Of a DNA stretch of 64,000 bases, positions 31,865-42,016 are shown in pieces. The stretch is from contig NC_020294.1 of NCBI RefSeq assembly GCF_000340795.1, positions 496,001-560,000 of the forward strand. Direction: 5' to 3'. Numbering within the stretch: the stretch's first letter is position 1; each line of letters begins with the position of its first letter. This DNA comes from Candidatus Kinetoplastibacterium desouzaii TCC079E (GTDB lineage Bacteria > Pseudomonadota > Gammaproteobacteria > Burkholderiales > Burkholderiaceae_B). Made by a program: the position numbers and the translations under genes. The notes beneath the pieces are model-generated. The model worked only from the letters and a program-made list of their open reading frames with translations. It ran no database searches and had not been told where the DNA came from.

Positions 31865-32306
31865 ATAATTAAAGAAATTAATCTAAATACAAATAATATA
31901 TAGAATATTGTGATGTTAAACGAAAATATAATAAAATACACCTACATCATTGAAGTAATAATCAAATTAATGACAATGTTTTTGAATATAGAAATCTTAA
32001 TTTTTTTATATAAACAATGATCATTGTTTATATAAAAAAATTAACAAATACACATGAAAATAAAACCAAATGACCTAAAAACTTATCTATAAATATATAC
32101 CGAGAAAGATTAAAATAAAAAAATTAGCATTATTAAACTAAAACAATTAATCATCTAATTAAACAACATAATGCATAATAGTTATATAGATGATATTTAG
32201 CATAAATAAAACTGAAAATATTTAATCTTTAAAATATAACAATAGAAAAAGTGGATTAAGTTAGTAGTCAATATTGGCGTTAATGGTTACGGAGAAAATA
32301 CCACTT
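31865..32306. other. intergenic region between rluC and rne with a long palindrome
   Basis: About 440 AT-rich bases with no credible gene. The notable element is the 48-bp palindrome at 31997-32044. The rest probably holds the divergent promoters and the rne 5' leader, which in E. coli is the target of RNase E autoregulation. Confidence 0.6.
31997..32044. repeat. 48-bp perfect palindrome
   Basis: Bases 31997-32020 are the exact reverse complement of 32021-32044, with no mismatch. The outer parts are T-rich then A-rich, and the centre is TGATCA. It could form a cruciform in DNA or a long stem in RNA from either strand, followed by a U run. It lies 133 bases upstream of rluC and 263 bases upstream of rne. 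Confidence 0.9.
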
Positions 32307-34946
32307 ATGAAAAGAATGCTATTTAACGCAACACATCACGAAGAGATACGTGTTGCAATTATAGATGGACAAAAATTAGTAGATCTAGATATAGAAACAT
32401 CTGGAAGAGAACAACGTAAAGGTAATATATATAAAGGATTAGTTACAAGAATAGAACCAGGTCTAGAAGCATGTTTTATAAATTATGGAGAAGATAAACA
32501 TGGTTTCTTGCCATTTAAAGAAATAGCAAGAAGTTATTTCAAAGAAGGTATAGATTTTAGAAACACAAGAATTCAAGATGCTATAAAAGAAGGACAAGAA
32601 TTAATAGTCCAAGTTGAAAAAGAAGAAAGAGGCAATAAAGGAGCTGCCCTTACAACTTTTATATCTTTAGCTGGAAGATACTTGGTGTTAATGCCTAACA
32701 ATCCAAGAGGAGGTGGTGTATCTAGAAGAATAGAAGGCGAAGAGCGTCAGGAATTGAAAGAGATAATAGAAGAATTAGATGTGCCTCATGGAATGAGTAT
32801 CATTGCTAGAACTGCTGGAATTAGCCGTTCTATAGAAGAACTTCAATGGGATTTGTCTTATCTTTTACAATTATGGAATGCTATAGACCAGGCTTCTAAA
32901 GAAAATAATTCACCAGTATTAATTTATTTGGAATCAAGTTTAGTTATAAGAGCAATAAGAGATTATTTTTCACCAGATATTAATGAAATTTTAATTGACA
33001 ATCAGGAAATCGTTAAACAAGCCATAGCATTTATGAGTGTTGTAATGCCTGATAATGTCCAAAGAGTAAAATTTTATCAAAATGAAATACCATTATTCTC
33101 AAGATTCCAAATAGAGCATCAAATAGAAACAGCATATTCTAGAATGATACAATTACCTTCTGGCGGATCAATAATTATAGACCATACTGAAGCTTTAGTA
33201 GCTATAGATGTTAATTCTGCTAAATCAACCAGAGGAGCTGATATAGAAGAGACTGCTCTAAGGACAAATTTAGAAGCTGCAGAGGAAGTTGCAAGACAAT
33301 TAAGATTACGTGATCTTGGTGGACTTTTAGTTATTGATTTTATCGACATGGAAGACACAAAAAACCAAAGAAATCTTGAACAAAAACTTAGGGAAGCTCT
33401 CAGAGTTGATAGAGCTCGTGTTCAAATGGGTAAAATATCAAAATTTGGTCTCATTGAACTTTCTAGACAAAGACTACGCCCTGCCCTAAATGAAGGTTCA
33501 CATATAACTTGTCCTAGATGTACTGGAATTGGAGTAATAAGAGATACTGAATCCTGCTCTTTACAAGTATTACGTCTAATACAGGAAGAGGCTATGAAAG
33601 ATGGCACTTCAGCTGTATATGCACAAGTTCCTATAGATGTTGCAACCTATCTTTCAAATGAAAAAAGAAATGATATAAATAATATAGAAGCTAGACTAAA
33701 TATAAAACTTGTTCTAGTTCCAAATAAATATATTGAAACCCCACACTATAATATAGAAAGAGTAAAGAATGATGATTCTAAGTTAGAAGAAACTAGAGTG
33801 AGTTTCAATCTAGTAGAAATCCCAAACAACAATCAATCATGGAAAAATTCTTCTGAAAATGAAGAAAAACAAAAACCAGAAGCTCTGGTAAAAGGTAGGA
33901 CGCCATCAAAACCAGCACCAATTGTATCTAACTTAAAATATAAGAATAAGAAAAATATAGAAAATTCAAAAGTAAACCCTATAAGAACTTTGTTAACAAA
34001 AATATTATCTTGGGTTGGTTTTTCTAGTGAAAATAATGATGATATTTATAATAATTTACAAAAGAATAAAAACAATACAATAACACCTATACAAAATTCT
34101 TTTAAATCATCCAAATCAGAAAAAAAATATAATATAAAAAATAAAAACCAAAGCAAACTTTTACAAGAAAAACAAAACGAACAAAACATTAGTTTATCTA
34201 ATACCCAAACTAGTAAAAATACTCATAATTTATTAAATAATATTAAAAATGATAGTAATCAAAAAAATAATGATGCTCTTATTAGCATGCAGAAATCACA
34301 AGATGAAAAAAATACATCAACAATTTCCACTCATCAAATAACAAAAAAAGATAAGATTAAAAATAAACGTTCTAACAATAATGAGTTAACCAATGAAAGC
34401 ATTGCTAATACAGATGAAAACATAATAAAAACAATAGAGATGCCAACTATAAACATATCTGCAAGAGATAATAGTGAAAATGATAAAAAATCAAACTACC
34501 GAAGAAGAAACGCGAACTCACATAGAAAAAATCAGAAGGAGCAACATTCATCAAAAACAAGTACAAACTATTTTACAACAAACGAGTTGTCAAATATTAA
34601 CAATGAAGATTTATCTAACATAACAACAAGAAATGTATTAGAAGATATACATAAAGACGATAGTCAGATAAACTCAAACCATAAAATCTTTAATGATAAT
34701 TATGATAGTGCTAAAGACAAAAATGATGATACCAAAAATAAAATAACAAAACATAACTCAGTATCTTTAATACAAAATAGTAATATACAAACAAACAATA
34801 AAAATAAACTACAATTAATAGAAACTAATTATAAGAAAGAATCTGAAAATAATAATGAAATTATTAATATTGGTAGACCTGATTATAATAAAAATATTAA
34901 CAAAGTTAACACTAAACAATTAAAGCAAATAGAAACCAAAACATAA
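32307..34946 (+). CDS. rne: ribonuclease E
   Basis: An 879-residue RNase E from the ATG at 32307 (MKRMLFNATHHEEIRVAI), where the family starts; upstream in-frame ATGs at 32274 and 32283 are less likely. The catalytic half (about 1-510) has an S1 domain (about 35-125), the catalytic aspartates in VAIDVNSAKST and LLVIDFIDM, and the zinc-link CPRCTG. The C-terminal third is low-complexity, N/K/S-rich and disordered-looking, with LQLIET and LKQIET near the end. RNase E drives mRNA decay and rRNA/tRNA processing. Degradosome partner sites are not recognisable. Confidence 0.94.
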   Translation: MKRMLFNATHHEEIRVAIIDGQKLVDLDIETSGREQRKGNIYKGLVTRIEPGLEACFINYGEDKHGFLPFKEIARSYFKEGIDFRNTRIQDAIKEGQELIVQVEKEERGNKGAALTTFISLAGRYLVLMPNNPRGGGVSRRIEGEERQELKEIIEELDVPHGMSIIARTAGISRSIEELQWDLSYLLQLWNAIDQASKENNSPVLIYLESSLVIRAIRDYFSPDINEILIDNQEIVKQAIAFMSVVMPDNVQRVKFYQNEIPLFSRFQIEHQIETAYSRMIQLPSGGSIIIDHTEALVAIDVNSAKSTRGADIEETALRTNLEAAEEVARQLRLRDLGGLLVIDFIDMEDTKNQRNLEQKLREALRVDRARVQMGKISKFGLIELSRQRLRPALNEGSHITCPRCTGIGVIRDTESCSLQVLRLIQEEAMKDGTSAVYAQVPIDVATYLSNEKRNDINNIEARLNIKLVLVPNKYIETPHYNIERVKNDDSKLEETRVSFNLVEIPNNNQSWKNSSENEEKQKPEALVKGRTPSKPAPIVSNLKYKNKKNIENSKVNPIRTLLTKILSWVGFSSENNDDIYNNLQKNKNNTITPIQNSFKSSKSEKKYNIKNKNQSKLLQEKQNEQNISLSNTQTSKNTHNLLNNIKNDSNQKNNDALISMQKSQDEKNTSTISTHQITKKDKIKNKRSNNNELTNESIANTDENIIKTIEMPTINISARDNSENDKKSNYRRRNANSHRKNQKEQHSSKTSTNYFTTNELSNINNEDLSNITTRNVLEDIHKDDSQINSNHKIFNDNYDSAKDKNDDTKNKITKHNSVSLIQNSNIQTNNKNKLQLIETNYKKESENNNEIINIGRPDYNKNINKVNTKQLKQIETKT

Positions 34947-34960
34947 TAAAAATACGTTAC

Positions 34961-35007
34961 GTTATATATCTATAAGAAGATCTTTCAAAATTTTATAGAT
35001 ATATAAC
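34961..35007. terminator. bidirectional terminator between rne and accD
   Basis: A perfect 15-bp stem (34961-34975 with 34993-35007) with a 17-base loop lies between the convergent stop codons of rne and accD. Confidence 0.72.
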
Positions 35008-35012
35008 TATTA

Positions 35013-35873
35013 CTAATTCTCTTTCTTATTTAAAATTCTAAGCAAGGAAGAGATAACTTCTTTTAATTTTCTTCTATCAACAACCATATCTACCGCACCT
35101 TTATCTAAAAGAAACTCTGATCTTTGAAACCCATTAGGTAGTTTTTCTCTAACAGTCTGCTCAATAACACGAGGACCAGCAAAGCCTATTAATGCCTTTG
35201 GTTCAGCTATCACTATATCACCCATAAAAGCAAAACTTGCAGATACTCCACCCATCGTAGGATCAGTTAAAACACTAATAAAAGGTAATTTTGAAGACGA
35301 CAGACAAGTCAACATAGCATTGGTTTTTACCATTTGCATCAAAGAAAATAAACTTTCTTGCATTCTAGCTCCACCAGATGACGCCACACAAACAAAAGGA
35401 ATAGAATAATCTATAGAATGCTGAACGGCTAATCTAAACCGCTCACCAACCACAGAACCCATTGATCCACCCATGAAATCAAATTCAAAACATGCTAAAA
35501 CAACTGGTATTTCATTCATTAATCCTTTAACAACAACAAGGGCATCAGTTTCTTTTGTCTGTTTCATAGCATCGACAAGTCTATCAGAATATTTTTTTTT
35601 ATCTTTAAATTTTAAAATATCAACCGATCTTATATTTTCACCTAACTCATAACGCCCAACTTCATCTAACATTGAATCAATTCTGAATCTAGAACCTACT
35701 CTCATATGATGATCACATTTAGGACATACATGAAGATTAGCTATTAAATCTTCATTATACAAAACAGAATCACAAGAAGCACATTTAAGCCAAATCCCCT
35801 GTGGAACACGCCTAACACCATTATCATTAGACTTATTAATGCGCGGAGGTAAAATTTTTTCTAACCAGCTCAT
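35013..35873 (-). CDS. accD: acetyl-CoA carboxylase carboxyltransferase beta subunit
   Basis: A 286-residue AccD. An N-terminal four-cysteine zinc ribbon ([10 protein letters not shown] and VCPKCDHHM, about 27-50) precedes the crotonase-fold carboxyltransferase domain with the [17 protein letters not shown] segment (about 164-180) and [16 protein letters not shown]. With AccA it transfers carboxyl from biotin to acetyl-CoA, making malonyl-CoA for the fab genes in this window. It lies 37 bases after trpA as in relatives. Confidence 0.95.
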   Translation of the reverse strand: MSWLEKILPPRINKSNDNGVRRVPQGIWLKCASCDSVLYNEDLIANLHVCPKCDHHMRVGSRFRIDSMLDEVGRYELGENIRSVDILKFKDKKKYSDRLVDAMKQTKETDALVVVKGLMNEIPVVLACFEFDFMGGSMGSVVGERFRLAVQHSIDYSIPFVCVASSGGARMQESLFSLMQMVKTNAMLTCLSSSKLPFISVLTDPTMGGVSASFAFMGDIVIAEPKALIGFAGPRVIEQTVREKLPNGFQRSEFLLDKGAVDMVVDRRKLKEVISSLLRILNKKEN

Positions 35874-35909
35874 ATTTATATATAGATAAACAAAAAATTA
35901 AAATCAAAA

Positions 35910-36749
35910 CTACACATTATTGCGATTCATAGCATCTTTAATATCTGATATCCACTTACTAGCAGCTGCTATAGAATCAACTTGTTTCTTATCAACAGAA
36001 GATTTATTAAAAACGTCTTGTATTATCTCTATAAGTTTACTACCTATTACTACAGCATCAGCACATTTACTAATCTGTTGTGCTGATGCTGCATCTCTAA
36101 TACCAAAGCCAACACCTACTGGGATTTTTATATGTTTTTTTATTAAGTTGAGCCTATCAGAAACTTCTTCTATATTAATATCTTTAGATCCAGTTACACC
36201 TTTCAAAGAAACATAATATACATAACCATTAGCTATACTGGATATTAATTTAATTCTATCTTCACCAGAAGTAGGAGAAAGTAGAAATATCATATTAATG
36301 CCATTCTCATTCAGCAACTTAGAAAATTCTTCTGATTCTTCTGGTGGATAATCTACCACAAGAACACCATCAACACCTGCATCTTTAGCAGCCTGAACAA
36401 AGTTCTTATGACCCATATTCTCAATCGGATTAGCATAACCCATAAGCACAACAGGAGTAGTATTGTTTTTAGTGCGAAATTCTTTTACATAATTTAGCAC
36501 CTGTTTTAATCCAACACCATTACGTATAGCTCGTTCAGAAGCCTGCTGTATTACCGGACCATCTGCCATAGGATCAGAGAATGGTATGCCAATTTCTAAT
36601 ATATCAACTCCAGAATTAGCTAAACTATGTAATAAAGGAACTGTAGACTCAACCGAAGGATCACCAGCTGTAATATATGTTATGAGAGCTGACTTATAAC
36701 CATTATTTACAAGTTTAGAAAAAGCACTATCAATACGATTAATTTTCAT
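35910..36749 (-). CDS. trpA: tryptophan synthase alpha subunit
   Basis: A 279-residue TIM-barrel that cleaves indole-3-glycerol phosphate. The catalytic Glu and Asp are in LEIGIPFSDPMADGP (about 52 and 63), and GVGFGIRD is the phosphate-binding loop. It pairs with TrpB, encoded 12 bases upstream. Retention of both subunits suggests tryptophan supply to the symbiont, and perhaps the host, is kept. Confidence 0.95.
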   Translation of the reverse strand: MKINRIDSAFSKLVNNGYKSALITYITAGDPSVESTVPLLHSLANSGVDILEIGIPFSDPMADGPVIQQASERAIRNGVGLKQVLNYVKEFRTKNNTTPVVLMGYANPIENMGHKNFVQAAKDAGVDGVLVVDYPPEESEEFSKLLNENGINMIFLLSPTSGEDRIKLISSIANGYVYYVSLKGVTGSKDINIEEVSDRLNLIKKHIKIPVGVGFGIRDAASAQQISKCADAVVIGSKLIEIIQDVFNKSSVDKKQVDSIAAASKWISDIKDAMNRNNV

Positions 36750-36760
36750 ATATATATCGC

Positions 36761-37960
36761 TTATAATAAAATACCAGAACGTTCAGCAACTGTATGCATA
36801 TCTTTGTCACCACGACCTGAAAGATTCACAAGAATTATATTATCCTTTGGTAAATCAGAAGCTATCTTTACAGCATGAGCAATAGCATGTGCTGACTCTA
36901 AAGCTGGCATTATACCCTCAATAAGACAACAATCATGAAAAGCTTTCAAAGCTTCATTATCAGTAATACCAACATATTTTGCTCTTTTAATTTCTTGTAA
37001 CCAAGCATGCTCAGGACCAACCCCTGGATAATCTAAACCAGCAGATATAGAATGTGTCTCTTTTACTTGACCATTACTATCCTGTATTAAATATGTCCTA
37101 TTACCATGTAAAATACCTACTTTACCTAAATTCAAAGAAGCAGAGTGAAATTCAGTTTCCATACCAGAACCAGCTGCTTCAACACCTATTAATTGAATGT
37201 TCTCGTATGGTATATATGGATGAAAAATACCTATAGCATTAGAACCACCACCAACAGAAGCAACAACATAATCAGGTTGACGACCGGCATATTTTGACAT
37301 TTGAGATATACATTCATGCCCTATAACTGTTTGAAAATCTCTAACCATACGAGGATATGGATCTGGACCAGCCACTGTGCCAATAATATAAAAAGTATCA
37401 TCAACATTAGTGACCCAATCTCTCATGGCTTCATTTAAGGCATCTTTTAGTGTACAAGATCCAGAATTAACAGGAATAATCTTTGCTCCAAGTAGTTTCA
37501 TACGATAAACATTAGAAGCCTGACGTTTGACATCTTCACTACCCATGTATACAACACACTCTACACCATGACGGGCTGCTACAGTAGCACTAGCTACTCC
37601 ATGTTGACCTGCTCCTGTTTCTGCTATGATACGCTTCTTATTCATTCTTTTGGCTAGCAAAGCTTGACCAATACAATTGTTGATCTTATGAGCACCAGTA
37701 TGATTTAAATCTTCTCTCTTAAACCATATCTGAGCTCCACCTAAAATCTCTGACCATCGTTTAGCATGATAAATAGGACTAGGTCTTCCGACAAAATGCT
37801 TTAGCTCACTATTAAATTCATCTAAAAAAGATAAATCCTTTCTATATTTATCATAATTAGAACGCAACTCATCTAACGCATGCATAAGTGTTTCAGAAAC
37901 AAATACACCACCATAAGGTCCAAAATGACCTCTATCATCAGGATAATTATAATTTAACAA
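36761..37960 (-). CDS. trpB: tryptophan synthase beta subunit
   Basis: A 399-residue PLP enzyme joining indole and serine. The PLP lysine is in [11 protein letters not shown] (about Lys 88), the glutamate is in [11 protein letters not shown], the phosphate cup is [11 protein letters not shown], and the C-terminal [13 protein letters not shown] is conserved. In relatives trpF lies directly upstream; here the next upstream gene is relA, so trpF is absent from this position. Confidence 0.96.
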   Translation of the reverse strand: MLNYNYPDDRGHFGPYGGVFVSETLMHALDELRSNYDKYRKDLSFLDEFNSELKHFVGRPSPIYHAKRWSEILGGAQIWFKREDLNHTGAHKINNCIGQALLAKRMNKKRIIAETGAGQHGVASATVAARHGVECVVYMGSEDVKRQASNVYRMKLLGAKIIPVNSGSCTLKDALNEAMRDWVTNVDDTFYIIGTVAGPDPYPRMVRDFQTVIGHECISQMSKYAGRQPDYVVASVGGGSNAIGIFHPYIPYENIQLIGVEAAGSGMETEFHSASLNLGKVGILHGNRTYLIQDSNGQVKETHSISAGLDYPGVGPEHAWLQEIKRAKYVGITDNEALKAFHDCCLIEGIMPALESAHAIAHAVKIASDLPKDNIILVNLSGRGDKDMHTVAERSGILL

Positions 37961-38008
37961 AAACTTTCTCCACCATCATAATAAAAAACAGCACTAATAA
38001 TTTCTTAA

Positions 38009-38053
38009 AATTTACACTTTTATTTTACATGAAGACCCTAAAAAGTGTAAATT
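38009..38053 (-). terminator. terminator after relA
   Basis: A perfect 13-bp stem (38009-38021 with 38041-38053) with a 19-base loop, 31 bases beyond the relA stop on the minus strand and followed by TTTT. It separates relA from the trpB-trpA-accD unit. Confidence 0.68.
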
Positions 38054-38084
38054 AATAATAAACATCCAATAAAAAAACAAAAAA

Positions 38085-40289
38085 TTATTCTTTTCTTGAA
38101 ACAAACAAAACACCAGATACTCTAGATAATGAATTAATAATTCTTTGAATAACATCTACCCTATTTATTTCAACCGTAAAAATTATATGTGATAATTTGT
38201 CCTTACTATAATTACTAATTCCAGTAATATTCAAACGCATTTTAGAAATACTCTCTGATAAATCGCTTAATAAACCATTACGATCACATGCTTCCACTAT
38301 TATATCTGTCTGATAAAAAAAATCATCTTTACAATCCCAATTAGCATCAACAACACGATCATTATTGCGACTCTTCAATAAAGAAAAACTATAACAATTA
38401 GTTCTATGTATTGAAACTCCCCTACCTCTAGTAATAAAACCTGATATAACATCTTGAGGTACTGGTCTACAACAAAGTGCTACCTTGGTTAATAGATTAT
38501 TAACACCAGAAATTAAAATTCCACTTGTTTCCTTTCTATCTCTATCAACATTTTTTTTTCTATCCTCGATAGGAATATCTATTTTCAATGAATGAACAAT
38601 ATTATCAATTGATTTATTAAAGAAATTTGTTATATTTCTAAGACTAAACTCATCCTTTGCAACAGAAATATATAAATCTTCTGCTTTTATAAAACCTAAA
38701 GAATGTGCTAGATGTTCTAAATTAATTGTTTTTTTGCCCACTTTGCTAAGCTCTTTCTCTACTAAGTTTTGACCATAATTAATACGTCTTTGGAGATCAA
38801 TAGAGTTAAACCACATTCGAACTTTTATTTTGGCACGATTGCTAGCCAAAAACCCTAACTGACTATTAAGCCAATCTCTAGATGGTCCTCCTGACTTAAT
38901 AGATATTATTTCTACTGTTTGACCAGTATGAAGCTTAGTTTGTAATGGAACTATTTGACCATCTATTCTTGCTCCTCTACAACAATGACCCAATTCTGTA
39001 TGCAAATGATATGCAAAATCAACAGCTGTAGAATCACAAGGAAGCTCTATAACTTTTGCTTTGGGAGTCATAACATATATTTTTGCATTTCTAATATCAA
39101 TAGCCTCACTACCCCAAGTTAATAATTGACGCAATACAGACAATTTTTTGTCATAGATAGTTGTTTTCTGTATTATTCCACTATTGTGAGAAGATTCTTT
39201 ATAGAACCAGTGAGCTGCCAAACCATGTTCTGCAAACTGATGCATTTCATATGTCCTAATTTGGATTTCAAGTAAACTACCATTTGACTCCCTTACTACT
39301 GTATGTAAAGACTGATAACCATTAGTTTTTGGACAAGAAATATAATCATTAAATTCTTCTGTTATTGGTTCCCAAATCTCATGTATAACCCCCAATACCT
39401 CATAACAATTTTTTATATCATTCACTATTACACGTACTGCACTTAAGTCAGACAAACTAAAAAAATCCATATCCTTAGTTTGCATCTTATTCCATATACT
39501 GTATATGTGCTTAGGACGACCACTGACCTCTCCTTTGATTCCAGCCCTAATCAAAGCATAACTAATATCTTTTATATATTTAGAAATAAATAACTCCCTC
39601 TCTTCTCTTCTTTTTTCTAATAAAGAAGCAATTTTTTTATATTCATTCGAATATAAGATTCTAAAAGAAAGGTCTTCTATTTCCCATTTGATTTGCCAAA
39701 CTCCTAATCTATTAGCTAATGGAGAATATAAATCAATAGTTTCTTGAGCAAATTCTTTATAAACATCTTTATGGCTATATGAACACCATCTTAATGTTTG
39801 TAACCGAGATGATAGTCTTATGAGAATTATACGCAAGTCAACAGCCATAGCTAATAGCATTTTACGTTTCATCTCTTTCTGGGCATTACTAGCATTAAAT
39901 TTATAACTCAAACTACGTGTAGCAATTCCAATTTTCGATAGAGATAAAGATCCTTTTATAAGATTAACAATATCAGAACCAAATAAATTGCTCATATACT
40001 TGTCTTTCAATAAATTAGATATAACGTTATATGGCAAAGAAGATAATAAAGAAGCTAAACGAGTAGACTTATCCGCATTAATAGCTGTTAAAATATTAAC
40101 AGTATTAATCCCATGATCAAACAATGATTCTCCGAAACAAGAAATTTCATCTAAAAATAAAGAAGAAACTATTGAAATTACACGCCTAAAATGATCACTA
40201 TCGATATCTGAAAGATCATTAGTAACATTTTTTAACCAGCTTTCATTCAAAATATTATTTTTATTTTCAATTAAAATGTAACCAGACAT
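38085..40289 (-). CDS. relA: (p)ppGpp synthetase RelA with degenerate hydrolase domain
   Basis: A 734-residue RSH protein. The N-terminal region (about 50-190) aligns with the HD hydrolase domain, but the catalytic His-Asp pair is replaced (LASLLSSLPYNV where SpoT has a LLHDVIED type segment), as in monofunctional RelA. The synthetase domain (about 235-355) has SGRPKHIYSIWNKMQ and CPKTNGYQSLHT. TGS (about 400-465) and a C-terminal ACT domain (about 660-734) follow. It makes (p)ppGpp on stalled ribosomes during amino-acid starvation. Confidence 0.92.
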   Translation of the reverse strand: MSGYILIENKNNILNESWLKNVTNDLSDIDSDHFRRVISIVSSLFLDEISCFGESLFDHGINTVNILTAINADKSTRLASLLSSLPYNVISNLLKDKYMSNLFGSDIVNLIKGSLSLSKIGIATRSLSYKFNASNAQKEMKRKMLLAMAVDLRIILIRLSSRLQTLRWCSYSHKDVYKEFAQETIDLYSPLANRLGVWQIKWEIEDLSFRILYSNEYKKIASLLEKRREERELFISKYIKDISYALIRAGIKGEVSGRPKHIYSIWNKMQTKDMDFFSLSDLSAVRVIVNDIKNCYEVLGVIHEIWEPITEEFNDYISCPKTNGYQSLHTVVRESNGSLLEIQIRTYEMHQFAEHGLAAHWFYKESSHNSGIIQKTTIYDKKLSVLRQLLTWGSEAIDIRNAKIYVMTPKAKVIELPCDSTAVDFAYHLHTELGHCCRGARIDGQIVPLQTKLHTGQTVEIISIKSGGPSRDWLNSQLGFLASNRAKIKVRMWFNSIDLQRRINYGQNLVEKELSKVGKKTINLEHLAHSLGFIKAEDLYISVAKDEFSLRNITNFFNKSIDNIVHSLKIDIPIEDRKKNVDRDRKETSGILISGVNNLLTKVALCCRPVPQDVISGFITRGRGVSIHRTNCYSFSLLKSRNNDRVVDANWDCKDDFFYQTDIIVEACDRNGLLSDLSESISKMRLNITGISNYSKDKLSHIIFTVEINRVDVIQRIINSLSRVSGVLFVSRKE

Positions 40290-40362
40290 GATTTAAAATA
40301 GTAAATAATTTAAGTAACATATAAATCATTGTTATATAACATTCGTTATAATATAAGAATCT

Positions 40363-41538
40363 CTATAAACTAGGTAAATCAAACACTTTTCTTAAATAAG
40401 ATAAGTATTCAGGATCATCACAAATAATTTTTTCAGGATTGTCAGATACTTTTGCAACAGGTTGCCCATTGCACCTAACCATTTTCATAACTATTTGAAG
40501 AGGTCTATATCCTAAATCATTTGTTAGGTTAGTACCTATACCAAAAGTAATTTTACATCGACCAGAAAAATATTTCCTTAATTCAATAGCTTTAGGAAAA
40601 GTTAGAGCATCTGAAAAAACCAATGTTTTATTTCTAGGATCAACTCTATTTTTTTGATAATGATCTAAAAGTCTATTACCCCAATTAAATGGATCACCAG
40701 AATCATGCCGAGCACCATCAAATAATTTACAAAAATAAGTATCAAAATCTCTTAAAAACGCATCTATACCATATACATCTGACAAAACTATTCCTAAGTC
40801 ACCTCTATATTCTTTTGCCCAAATATCAAAAGCAAATACCTGAGAATCTCGTAATCTAGGACCTAATGCCTGGCAAGCTTGAAGATACTCATGTCCCATG
40901 GTCCCCAATGGAGAAACTTGATATTTCTTAGCTAACATCACATTACTAGTTCCCAAGAAATTTTTCCCCATATCACATTTCATTTTTGAAACAACTTCCT
41001 CATGCCATTGTTTTGAGAACCTACGTCTTGTTCCATACTCAGCAACTCTAAAATCACTAAGATTAGAATCTTGCAGAACTAAAGAAATCTTTGATTCCAA
41101 TCTTCTCCGACCTTCTTCAAAATTTAGATTTTCACTATTATGACGAAAATACACCTCATTAACTATTGCTAAAATAGGAATCTCAAATAAAATAGTATGT
41201 AACCATGGACCTTTAACATTAATGTTAATCTCCCCTGTTGTTTCACTATTTTCTATAGTAATACTTTTTTCTGAAAGATAAAAAATCCTTAGGAAATCTA
41301 TAAAATCACTTTTAATAAACCTCAAGCTACCAAGATAGTCTAATTCATCATCAGTAAATCTTAGTGAACAAAGATTAATTATTTCATCTCTTATTTCATC
41401 AATGTAAGGAGTTAAATTAATTCCTGGTGTGCGGCACTTATAGCGATACTCAACATAGGCAGATGGAAAATGATGTAAAACAACCTGCATCATGCTAAAT
41501 TTATACAAATCAGTATCAAGTAAAGAATTTATTATCAT
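40363..41538 (-). CDS. pncB: nicotinate phosphoribosyltransferase
   Basis: A 391-residue enzyme converting nicotinate and PRPP to nicotinate mononucleotide. It starts with [20 protein letters not shown], typical of PncB. The autophosphorylated His is in [14 protein letters not shown] (about 215), and the active-site segment is [17 protein letters not shown]. Its presence means NAD can be built from nicotinate, possibly host supplied. It stands 73 bases upstream of relA on the same strand. Confidence 0.95.
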   Translation of the reverse strand: MIINSLLDTDLYKFSMMQVVLHHFPSAYVEYRYKCRTPGINLTPYIDEIRDEIINLCSLRFTDDELDYLGSLRFIKSDFIDFLRIFYLSEKSITIENSETTGEININVKGPWLHTILFEIPILAIVNEVYFRHNSENLNFEEGRRRLESKISLVLQDSNLSDFRVAEYGTRRRFSKQWHEEVVSKMKCDMGKNFLGTSNVMLAKKYQVSPLGTMGHEYLQACQALGPRLRDSQVFAFDIWAKEYRGDLGIVLSDVYGIDAFLRDFDTYFCKLFDGARHDSGDPFNWGNRLLDHYQKNRVDPRNKTLVFSDALTFPKAIELRKYFSGRCKITFGIGTNLTNDLGYRPLQIVMKMVRCNGQPVAKVSDNPEKIICDDPEYLSYLRKVFDLPSL

Positions 41539-41673
41539 AATCCTAGCGTAGAAAACTTTTCCAAAAAAAGTATAATTGAATGTTCACAGTAACATGTGAT
41601 CTAGAGTGAAACAAATTATTTATTAGTGCAATTATAATTTACTAATTATATCTTATATAGGAGATGATTCATA

Positions 41674-41997
41674 ATGACACATGTAGTAACAGAGAACTGT
41701 ATTAATTGTAAATATACAAATTGCGTTGATGTTTGCCCTGTAGATTGTTTTCGTGAAGGTGAGAATTTTTTAGTTATAGATCCTGAAGAATGTATAGATT
41801 GTGCTGTTTGCATACCAGAATGTCCTGCAAATGCCATATTTTTTGAAGAGGATTTACCTGACAATCAAAAAATATTCTTATCAATTAATAAAGAATTATC
41901 TAAAACTTTTAAAAATATTAACAGATCAAAAAAACCAATGGAAGATTCTGAAAAATGGAATGGTAAATCCAATAAATTACAGCATTTAAAACGTTAA
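41674..41997 (+). CDS. fdxA: seven-iron ferredoxin FdxA
   Basis: A 107-residue ferredoxin of the 3Fe-4S/4Fe-4S type. The cysteines are in TENCINCKYTNCVDVCPVDCF and EECIDCAVCIPECP, spaced as in FdxA. A strong AGGAGA ribosome-binding site ends nine bases before the ATG. It is followed by a ferredoxin-NADP reductase and an RnfB-like protein, making a small redox cluster that also includes nth, an iron-sulfur enzyme. Confidence 0.93.
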   Translation: MTHVVTENCINCKYTNCVDVCPVDCFREGENFLVIDPEECIDCAVCIPECPANAIFFEEDLPDNQKIFLSINKELSKTFKNINRSKKPMEDSEKWNGKSNKLQHLKR

Positions 41998-42016
41998 AAT
42001 AATTATTTAGAATAAC

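Noticed and set aside
40325-40345. TATA-rich palindrome between relA and pncB
   Set aside because: A 12-bp self-complementary A/T string is common here and has no neighbouring promoter or terminator signals on the gene strand.
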